Shown in pieces: positions 31,343 to 37,551 of a DNA stretch of 37,551 nucleotides. How positions within the stretch are numbered: position 1 is the stretch's first letter; the number at the start of each line of letters is the position of its first letter. The translations under genes were made by a program, and so were the position numbers. The stretch is from Candidatus Helarchaeota archaeon (GTDB lineage Archaea > Asgardarchaeota > Lokiarchaeia > Helarchaeales > HEL-GB-A). Location of the stretch: the NCBI GenBank assembly GCA_016840125.1, contig JAEOSY010000121.1:1-37551 (forward strand), in the 5' to 3' direction. The notes below the pieces were generated by a model. The model was given only the letters and a program-made list of their open reading frames with translations, made no database searches and was not told the DNA's origin.

Positions 31343-31438
31343 ATGGAAAAAAAATCTGCTGAAAACTTCCCATCAGCTGAATTTGTACGAGCAGGATACG
31401 AAATTATGGAATTGGGAATTAATAAAGAAATTTTGTAA
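31343..31438 (+). CDS. possible 31-aa small protein
   Basis: A short frame with a good SD (GGAG, five bases before ATG 31343) encoding MEKKSAENFPSAEFVRAGYE plus IMELGINKEIL. The composition is protein-like, with an amphipathic second half. It ends 27 nt before the start of the winged-helix gene on the same strand. Another frame (31281-31454, 57 aa, Trp- and Lys-rich, no SD) overlaps it and is less plausible. There is no family assignment, and it may be a leader peptide or a chance frame. Confidence 0.3.
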   Translation: MEKKSAENFPSAEFVRAGYEIMELGINKEIL

Positions 31439-31465
31439 AAGATGTGATGAGTGAGGTGGTATTAT

Positions 31466-31846
31466 ATGGTAATGAGTTTAGATAGTGATAATTTAATCTC
31501 AGAAAAAAATTATAAATCTGGTTTAAGCCGTCATAAAGTATCTAGTTCTTTCTTCCAAAAGCGAGAAATTATGAAATTACCTCCTTCTGCAAAATTCATC
31601 CTATACCTTTTAAAATTTAGAGGCGCAATGAATCGTAAGCGAATTATCCAAGAAACTATGATGCCCGATCGGACTGTGGGCTTTGCACTTAAATTATTAT
31701 TAGAAAAGAATTTGATTCGAAAAGAGGATCCCTCTCTTAGCCAAAAAACCCTTGCAACAGGTCGTCGTAAACGGCGTAAAAGGGATCGCCGCATCACCAA
31801 CTATAACCTAGTTAATACAATTCTACCGTTTGAGAGAGAGGCTTAA
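31466..31846 (+). CDS. small winged-helix DNA-binding protein
   Basis: 126 aa. A polar N terminus of about 40 residues precedes a MarR-like winged helix: LPPSAKFILYLLKFRGAMNR, then the helix-turn-helix RIIQETMMPDRTVGFALKLL and LLEKNLIRKED. The wing region is very basic (TGRRKRRKRDRRITNYN), consistent with DNA binding. ATG 31466 has GAGGTGGT six bases upstream; the frame runs back to GTG 31451, but that lies before the SD. It lies just upstream of the decayed gene and the longin/TPR module and faces away from the ArsR operon. It could regulate the module. The family is not assigned. Confidence 0.7.
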   Translation: MVMSLDSDNLISEKNYKSGLSRHKVSSSFFQKREIMKLPPSAKFILYLLKFRGAMNRKRIIQETMMPDRTVGFALKLLLEKNLIRKEDPSLSQKTLATGRRKRRKRDRRITNYNLVNTILPFEREA

Positions 31847-32228
31847 CTCCTTCACTTTTTTTTAAATCGATAAATTCAAAGGATTTTTTATTTTGAAGGT
31901 AGATTCTACTACATCTAAAATCAAAAAAAACAATGGCAAATGTGTAAATGCTCTTGGAGGGCTTTTATGGTAAAAAATTTCAAGGTAGCTCCTGATTTTA
32001 CAAAAGTGGTTAATGATTTTCCCATAATCTTTTTAATACCCCCTTTGAAAAATTAGAAGTTACCATCGAAAATTATCCCAGAAACAGACCACTCCAATTT
32101 AGTTAATAGATGGAAATAAATCTGAGATTAAAATTCCAAGAAACTCAAAAATAGAGGCAGACATAGATCTTAAAAAGTATAAAGTAAATATGAATTGAGA
32201 AGGAAAATAGAAAAAGAAGGTTTTTTTC
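31847..32228 (+). other. 382-nt gap containing a decayed gene
   Basis: Between the winged-helix gene and the 527-aa gene there is no intact gene. It holds a T-rich run just after 31846, a good SD at 31955-31960 and the frame-broken gene relic listed separately (31967-32198). Confidence 0.5.
31967..32198 (+). pseudogene. decayed paralogue of the C-terminal domain of the 527-aa protein
   Basis: Three short frames in succession, each protein-like, are joined by frameshifts. ATG 31967 (GGAGG SD upstream) gives MVKNFKVAPDFTKVVNDFP and then IIFLIPP. A frame from 32044 gives FEKLEVTIENYPRNRPLQF. A frame from 32103 gives LIDGNKSEIKIPRN and SKIEADIDLKKYKVNMN, ending at TGA 32196-32198. The last 28 residues align without a gap to the last 28 residues of the next gene (GKKSEV... 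AQLFVKKFDVRVS), with 9 identities and many conservative changes, and both end at the same point. It is a relic of a duplicated domain or gene. Confidence 0.55.
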
Positions 32229-33812
32229 ATGGAGAAAAGAAACGAAATCCTCACGAATTTTAAGGAATATTTGAAGAATGATGTAAAAATAGAATCGTTG
32301 AATGCATATACTCAAACGACAGACTCGTTAAATAGTATAATGAGTGAAACTTCTGATAGAAAGAGTGCGATAACTAACAAATTAGAAGGAAAAGCTAAGG
32401 GTGTCAGTATTGAAGAATATGTCGAAAGTACTGATTCGGAGATTAGTGGTCTAGCTGAGAAGTTCGCAAAAGTAATTGGTCTTACCAAACAGTTGGAAAC
32501 TGATGAAGCTATAAAGGTGTTTTTAGCAGAAAAAATTCACACCATTTTTAAAGGGATTTCTGACGGGGCTGGCCGCATATTTAATCTCGGCACCTTAGAG
32601 ATTTTCACTGAGATGATGGAGGAACTTGGAGGGGATATGGAGCAAAAATTAGTTGCTGGAATTGAGCAGGAGCTCTTCAGTGTTAAAACTAGCTTTGGGG
32701 AATTCGAAAAAGTCTATGAAATAATGGAGCAACAGTTTGCAGGCATTAATCAAGCCATGACGGATATGAAAGATAGATATCTGGATCAAATGAAGTTATT
32801 GAGGATGGCTCTTGAAATTGCTACGGTTGACTTTCCTAAAATGAGTGAGTCGTATCAAAATTTGAAAGAGAATTTTGAAGCACTTACAATTGAAGTGGCA
32901 AAAAAATTCAATGATAAAGAAACTGAACTAAAAGATGTTTCAAAATTTCTAGAGAAAAGTCCGAAGTACCAAATATTGTATTTAATCAACAATATGGACG
33001 ACTGCTCCATGGAAAAACTCAAAGGACTCACGAATATTGATGAGAGTATCATTACCCTCTCTTTAAAGGATTTACATGAGAAAGATTTAATCACATTGTC
33101 TGGAGAGGGTGAAAATCTTTCCATTAAAATTAAACAAAAATTCAATCCATTGAGTTATCTCGAATTACCCTCTGTTTTTGATAGTGAAGCTGTTACTAAA
33201 TTTAAAAATTATTCTGATTTATCTAGTTTCGAGGAAGGATTCAATCAAATTTTAACACAAATAAATGAATATAAAGATACACACAGTGAAGCGGCAGGAT
33301 ATCTACTTTCAGTTTTATATCTTTATATTTATGAGTCTAAAAACTTCCAGTTTTATGATAAAATTCATAAACTCTATCAAAGGTTTAAAAAAGAATCGTT
33401 TTACTTAAAGATAGTTGAAAATGCACTCCATAATAACCCCTGGGAATCAAAAAAGGACGGAGAGATAGAGGGAATATTAGAACCTTCAAAATTATCAGTC
33501 CTAGATAAATCCTTAGATACTTTAGAGGTATCAAGTGAGGAATATCCTAAGACGGGCCCTTTTGTTATTGAATCATATAAGCCACTATCCTTACTTGTCC
33601 GGGGCGAAGAAGTAAAATTTCAAAAGTCTCAGTTAAATTTTTTCACAAACATCTCTGACCTTTTAAAATGGGTTTGGTTAAACGGGAAAGGTACTTCATT
33701 TTTAGTAAAATATCAGGACGCCACTGGAAAGAAATCAGAAGTTATCGTTTCCGCCACACCTCAAATAGATGCGCAACTATTCGTGAAAAAATTTGATGTG
33801 AGAGTGTCTTAA
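32229..33812 (+). CDS. coiled-coil and winged-helix protein, first gene of the module
   Basis: 527 aa, unknown family. Residues 1-240 are long helices predicted to form coiled coils (KVYEIMEQQFAGINQAMTDM, LKENFEALTIEVAKKF). Residues 245-310 look like a winged helix (SPKYQILYLINNMDDCSMEK, ESIITLSLKDLHEKDLITLS). The next 100 are helical (EAAGYLLSVLYLYIYES). The last 85 form a beta domain (GPFVIESYKPLSLLVRGEE to the end) that also occurs as a decayed copy just upstream. It has no membrane segment or signal. The start is ATG 32229, with GAAGG upstream. The next gene begins at the base after its stop codon, so the two are translationally coupled. Confidence 0.7.
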   Translation: MEKRNEILTNFKEYLKNDVKIESLNAYTQTTDSLNSIMSETSDRKSAITNKLEGKAKGVSIEEYVESTDSEISGLAEKFAKVIGLTKQLETDEAIKVFLAEKIHTIFKGISDGAGRIFNLGTLEIFTEMMEELGGDMEQKLVAGIEQELFSVKTSFGEFEKVYEIMEQQFAGINQAMTDMKDRYLDQMKLLRMALEIATVDFPKMSESYQNLKENFEALTIEVAKKFNDKETELKDVSKFLEKSPKYQILYLINNMDDCSMEKLKGLTNIDESIITLSLKDLHEKDLITLSGEGENLSIKIKQKFNPLSYLELPSVFDSEAVTKFKNYSDLSSFEEGFNQILTQINEYKDTHSEAAGYLLSVLYLYIYESKNFQFYDKIHKLYQRFKKESFYLKIVENALHNNPWESKKDGEIEGILEPSKLSVLDKSLDTLEVSSEEYPKTGPFVIESYKPLSLLVRGEEVKFQKSQLNFFTNISDLLKWVWLNGKGTSFLVKYQDATGKKSEVIVSATPQIDAQLFVKKFDVRVS

Positions 33813-35402
33813 ATGGATGAAAAGCCAATCAAGAAGCTTCTTGGGTCCCTCAGGTATGGGGTACGACTAGAGATAATCGAAACATTTGAAAAATTAGAGG
33901 AAATCTTTGCACGAATTGAGCTTTTTGAAGGAGAAAATAAGATTAAAGAATTCATTGTTGATAGTTTTGAAGATCTTATTATTAATATAACAGAGTTCTG
34001 GGAAGAAGAGGCACAGTTATCTATCTATCCTCGGAAAACGGCAACCTGGTTGTCTGATTATCTATACGACTTAGGATATCCTGATTTTGATTTCACTTAT
34101 GTATATCGCACCATTATCGGTAAGGTTCGAGAAGGCGAAGAGCTGGAGCGACTTACTAAACTTCTTGAACTCACAGATCCCGATGTTAAGCCAAAAATAC
34201 GAAGTGTAGAACTGGAGCTACCGGAAACGGATCAGACAGCGTTTCTTGCGGAAGAACTTGATAATTTTATAGACGAAGCTCCCCAAAACACAAAAGGTTC
34301 CGTTGTCTATTTTGATAAGGAGGGCAATATATCCGCCTCAAAAACTACGCAAGATATCACTCCAAAATCAGAAGCGGAACAAACTGAACTTTTTACTATT
34401 ACATCATTTGAAAATGAGTCTGGTAGTTCATTAAATGATGTTCAAATTAATAATGTAATCCCATATCACTATAAGGTAACAGATATTAATACGATTGGAT
34501 TTGAGGGTGTTGAACCAACCAAAAAACTATTAGATGATGGGATCCAACTAACTTGGGTCATTCCAGAACTTAAAGCAAACCAAGTAGCTAAAATTGAATT
34601 GAATTTAGAAAGAAGAATTGCGCGAACGATAGCAATGAATATAGACCAAGATGTTAATATCATTAATACCTATTTTAACATCAAACCACTTAAGGATCGA
34701 TATTCTGCAACTAACTCCTTTACTAATGTGCAACCAGACATAATTGATAATCTTGTTATCGAAGATGAAATTCCCACCACGTTTAATTTACTTGAAGTTA
34801 AACCTACCGATGACCAGTACACAATGAATATGGAGAAGACCGGCTTTGAGCAACTTTTAAAATGGCAATACGATGAGATCGCAACTGAAAAAGAGATCCG
34901 GCATCTTTACTATTTGGTCGATCGGAAGTACTTTATTTTTACTCAACTAACTGTAAAATCAAAGCAAGATGATGAGCCAATTATAGAAATCAAACGCTTA
35001 ATTGAACCAAATATTAGATATTATGAACTACTCGTTAGCTATTACATCAAGCTTCATAGACCAATCGCAGAATTTTACATAAGAGAACAAATCTCTGAAG
35101 GCGTCAATGTTAACTTTTTATTTCCCAAAACAACTGAGAAGACCATTGAAATTATAGCTGATAAATTAACGCAAGTTTGGAAAATAATCCCCGCCCTCCC
35201 ATCAATGCATTTTGAATTTGGTTACATTGTTTCTGGAGAACACCTTAAAACTGAATTCCCAATTGAACTCCAAATACCCAACTACCCCCATTCTACATCC
35301 ACTCCAGTAATAGCGGAATTTGAAGATACCCCTGTTTTTCTCCCCGAAATGCACCAATTACTCCATAATAATAGGAGTACTTCCGAGATTCCAGAACAAT
35401 AA
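33813..35402 (+). CDS. cytosolic beta-sandwich protein, second gene of the module
   Basis: 529 aa, not recognised. Residues 1-130 are helical (LLGSLRYGVRLEIIETFEKL). An acidic linker follows. Then come two or three beta-sandwich units of about 110 residues, of the kind seen in DUF11/Ig-like or appendage domains: FTITSFENESGSSLNDVQIN ... LTWVIPELKANQVAKIELNL, then VIEDEIPTTFNLLEVKPTDD, then IPALPSMHFEFGYIVSGEHL. There is no signal peptide or membrane anchor, so this is an intracellular protein, which is uncommon for such domains. It is coupled to the preceding gene (no gap) and followed by the longin-TPR gene after 25 nt. A structural role in a complex is the simplest reading and is inference. 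Confidence 0.65.
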   Translation: MDEKPIKKLLGSLRYGVRLEIIETFEKLEEIFARIELFEGENKIKEFIVDSFEDLIINITEFWEEEAQLSIYPRKTATWLSDYLYDLGYPDFDFTYVYRTIIGKVREGEELERLTKLLELTDPDVKPKIRSVELELPETDQTAFLAEELDNFIDEAPQNTKGSVVYFDKEGNISASKTTQDITPKSEAEQTELFTITSFENESGSSLNDVQINNVIPYHYKVTDINTIGFEGVEPTKKLLDDGIQLTWVIPELKANQVAKIELNLERRIARTIAMNIDQDVNIINTYFNIKPLKDRYSATNSFTNVQPDIIDNLVIEDEIPTTFNLLEVKPTDDQYTMNMEKTGFEQLLKWQYDEIATEKEIRHLYYLVDRKYFIFTQLTVKSKQDDEPIIEIKRLIEPNIRYYELLVSYYIKLHRPIAEFYIREQISEGVNVNFLFPKTTEKTIEIIADKLTQVWKIIPALPSMHFEFGYIVSGEHLKTEFPIELQIPNYPHSTSTPVIAEFEDTPVFLPEMHQLLHNNRSTSEIPEQ

Positions 35403-35427
35403 CGGAATAATCTAATAGCGTGATTTA

Positions 35428-37326
35428 ATGAGCGAGAACATACACCTTATGAAGGGACTTTTAAAACCCGATCTTATGGCCATTACACAATCTACAGAAA
35501 GTTTAGAGCCTGAAAGGCAGGATGAAATTTCTAATTCACTAATAAAAAAAATTCCCTCATATGTATTTGAAACTCCAGAATCCAGGACACTTATAATAGA
35601 GGATATATTGGGTTACAGTATTTTAAAACTTTTTCACGAAACTGATAAACTCTCATTCATCTTCATTCGAGCTGAAGGGAAATTATACTCAAATGATGAA
35701 ATACGAAAGATCTCCTTTCAAGTAAATCAACAATTAGATTTTGCCTCAAAATTTGAGGAACTATGGAAAAAAACCCAAGAAATATTCATAAAAGTGGGAA
35801 CATACGATTTTTCCCGCCCCATAAAAGCAAAGCTTTTTAATTTACTCATATCTGAAAAAGAGAAAGCCTTAAAAATTGATGAAATTCTGCAGAGAATTAA
35901 TGAAATAAAGCATTCTAAGGAACTTATGGATATTATGGAGTTCTATAAATTAGTCTTACTATATCATTCTAAGAAAAGAAATTTAAGTCAGTATGAAGAG
36001 GATTTCAGCTTAATTTATAAAAATCTCAATGAATTTTTATTACATGAAACAGAAACTGGCTTGAACCCATATGAAACTGCCTGTATTATTTTCAATTTTG
36101 CACTGATGTTGAAAGATTTAAATTTTAACGAGCTATCAAATGATGCTTTTTTAAGAGCGACCGCCAAGTTCAAAGACTTAAAAATTGACAATTTAGAAGT
36201 ATTCTCGATTTTCAATCTGATATTAAATTACAAACAAATGAAAAAATACGATATCGCATTAACGCATCTACGCCGAAACGAAGAGCGCGTGCTAAATTCA
36301 GAGTATTTACCAAACGGGTTTAAGGGTATTTTCTTTCGTCATTTAGGGGAATTGACTCAACTAAAAAATGACCTTAGTTCCTCTAAAATATATTATCGTA
36401 AGAGTCTAGACTTCTTTGAAAAAGATAAGCAAGTAACTATAGATACTGCTATTGTATATTTAGCTATAGGGACTATCGATTATAAAGAACATGACTATTT
36501 TAGTGCTAGCAAATATTTTAGTTTAGGTGCAAATATTTTTAACTTCCTTAACCAAGATATTGGCGAAATCACCCAAAATCTGGGAATCTCATTTATACAT
36601 CTTTCCAATGAATATTTACTAACGGTCAAGGTTCTCCTTATTGAAAAGGATTTTGAGAGGGTAATAGATTTATCAATTAGTGGATTAAATTATCTTTTTC
36701 TGGCAAATTTGCATTTAGGAAATCAATTGCGCGATAATTTTGCCCAGTTAGGTGATTCGTACACAAAAGTCTTAGAAAAAATTGTTGATGTATGTGCAGA
36801 GGAAGAGAAAGAAATCGCGAAGAGGATTATTTTTATTATCAAAGAACACTCTGATCAGCTCAATCAAAACCCGGATTCCAAATTAGTTAAAATGGTATCC
36901 AAACGTAATTATGAGAAGCTAAAAGAATTTCAGCCTATCAAAGTGTTTTACTTTATGACCATTTTTAAAGACAATGGGTTGGTATTATTTTCCCAAACCA
37001 GCAAAACCCTTCATGAGATGCCAGAGGTTGATGAAAATCTGATTGCTGGAATGATCACAGCTATCTCCAGCTTTCTTGAAGAAGTCCTACAAGGTGATGA
37101 AAACTTATCTCTCATCGATCGGGATAATATTAAAATAATGCTGGAGTACTCAGACAATCTAATCGGACTGCTTTTCGTGAATAAAGAAACTCCCCAAACC
37201 AGAGAGGACCTTAAAACCATCTTATCGAAAACCGAAGCGAATCATAAAGAGGATTTTGCCGGATGGACTGGGGAGATTTCACGGTTCGCCGATATCAGTG
37301 AATTGGCTTCTAAAATTATGAAATAA
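35428..37326 (+). CDS. longin-like, TPR-like, longin-like protein, third gene of the module
   Basis: 632 aa. Residues 1-120 resemble a longin-type alpha-beta domain (KLSFIFIRAEGKLYSNDEIR, ISFQVNQQLDFASKF). Residues 190-460 are helical repeats of TPR type (LSNDAFLRATAKFKDLKIDN, SSSKIYYRKSLDFFEKDKQV, FSASKYFSLGANIFNFLNQD). Residues 505-632 again resemble a roadblock/longin domain (IKVFYFMTIFKDNGLVLFSQ, LIAGMITAISSFLEEVL, NLIGLLFVNKE) with a C-terminal helix. No enzyme motif is visible. Longin and roadblock domains bind small GTPases or each other, and the next gene begins with a longin-GTPase type N terminus. It starts at ATG 35428, 25 nt after the previous gene. The fold assignments were made by eye. 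Confidence 0.7.
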   Translation: MSENIHLMKGLLKPDLMAITQSTESLEPERQDEISNSLIKKIPSYVFETPESRTLIIEDILGYSILKLFHETDKLSFIFIRAEGKLYSNDEIRKISFQVNQQLDFASKFEELWKKTQEIFIKVGTYDFSRPIKAKLFNLLISEKEKALKIDEILQRINEIKHSKELMDIMEFYKLVLLYHSKKRNLSQYEEDFSLIYKNLNEFLLHETETGLNPYETACIIFNFALMLKDLNFNELSNDAFLRATAKFKDLKIDNLEVFSIFNLILNYKQMKKYDIALTHLRRNEERVLNSEYLPNGFKGIFFRHLGELTQLKNDLSSSKIYYRKSLDFFEKDKQVTIDTAIVYLAIGTIDYKEHDYFSASKYFSLGANIFNFLNQDIGEITQNLGISFIHLSNEYLLTVKVLLIEKDFERVIDLSISGLNYLFLANLHLGNQLRDNFAQLGDSYTKVLEKIVDVCAEEEKEIAKRIIFIIKEHSDQLNQNPDSKLVKMVSKRNYEKLKEFQPIKVFYFMTIFKDNGLVLFSQTSKTLHEMPEVDENLIAGMITAISSFLEEVLQGDENLSLIDRDNIKIMLEYSDNLIGLLFVNKETPQTREDLKTILSKTEANHKEDFAGWTGEISRFADISELASKIMK

Positions 37327-37448
37327 CAAGTGTAAAAACCAATTGATTTAGAAATTCAGAAATACATAAATTGCCGACAAAACCAAGTGGTATCTGAGAA
37401 AGGATTTGAATCCAATCCCAAAATAATAAATTCGCGAAGGGATCGAAA

Positions 37449-37551
37449 ATTCAGAAAGATTTAGTAAAAGGCGTGGTGTACTCACAATTTAATGAAAAGA
37501 CAGGTCCTGAAGCGGTTGCTTGGGAGCCCTCTGACCTTCCAATCGAGGTTC
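37449..37551 (+). CDS. start of a second longin-GTPase type protein (runs off window)
   Basis: The last 34 codons read IQKDLVKGVVYSQFNEKTGP followed by EAVAWEPSDLPIEV. They align with the N terminus of the fused longin-GTPase at 18.4 kb (KKQLINGILYSKYDAEEGPV then PEAWTPATL), so this is a paralogue; whether it too carries a GTPase domain lies outside the window. By alignment the start is ATT 37449-37451, with AAGGGAT five bases upstream. No ATG, GTG or TTG exists between the in-frame stop and GTG 37473, which would cut the domain. It follows the longin-TPR gene by 122 nt on the same strand. Confidence 0.6.
   Translation, partial: MQKDLVKGVVYSQFNEKTGPEAVAWEPSDLPIEV

Noticed and set aside
31281..31454. 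57-codon frame after the ArsR operator
   Set aside because: No SD, and unusual Trp/Lys-rich composition. It overlaps a shorter frame that does have an SD.

Overview
The window looks like a chromosomal piece from an Asgard archaeon (Promethearchaeati). The base composition is AT-rich. Promoters are TATA-type, Shine-Dalgarno (SD) sites are common, and several genes start with TTG or GTG. Information-processing genes are archaeal: TrmI, aTrm56, a TtuA-type thiolase, MBF1, a beta-CASP RNase, archaemetzincin and archaeal AhcY. They sit beside eukaryote-like genes: ribosomal protein eL38, a presenilin-type protease, an Arf/Rag-like GTPase, a Ras-superfamily GTPase fused to a longin-like domain, and roadblock/longin proteins. 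No rRNA, CRISPR array, IS element or phage gene was seen. The assignment below Asgard level is not attempted.

Layout. 1-2.7 kb: end of an unknown gene, a small zinc ribbon, then a tRNA-modification pair (TtuA-like plus TrmI) overlapping by 4 nt. 2.7-4.5 kb: roadblock, winged-helix and zinc-ribbon scaffold. 4.9-5.6 kb: tRNA-Val(CAC) with two introns, a structured leader and eL38. 5.6-10 kb: presenilin homologue, archaemetzincin, beta-CASP nuclease, PAC2 protein and a membrane protein. 10.1-14.5 kb: a GT4 glycosyltransferase, MetRS and a shrunken MetRS paralogue. A third MetRS relic lies at 18.2 kb. 14.6-17.9 kb: a receiver and a six-PAS histidine kinase. 18.4-25.2 kb: longin-GTPase fusion, AhcY, a double Lrp regulator, MBF1, aTrm56, a DUF2110-type protein, an S4/FtsJ methyltransferase and tRNA-Val(UAC). 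25.4-28.5 kb: a tight three-gene cassette of an FGE-like protein, a radical SAM/SPASM enzyme and an unknown 214-aa protein. 28.6-31.2 kb: TPR protein, orphan C5-cytosine DNA methyltransferase, Arf/Rag-like GTPase and its ArsR partner. 31.3-37.5 kb: a winged-helix protein, a decayed gene, and a co-directional module of coiled-coil/wHTH, beta-sandwich and longin-TPR-longin-like proteins followed by the start of a second longin-type GTPase gene.

The most unusual items are: (1) the 32.2-37.5 kb module, whose parts (longin folds, helical repeats, beta-sandwiches, a GTPase) resemble the parts list of eukaryotic trafficking adaptors but match no family I can name; (2) the radical SAM/FGE-like cassette; (3) matching T-arm introns in both tRNA-Val genes; (4) a set of genes whose best SD-positioned start is CTG, ATA or ATT; (5) an expanded and decaying MetRS locus. 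Everything here was read by eye, so fold-level assignments are inferences.
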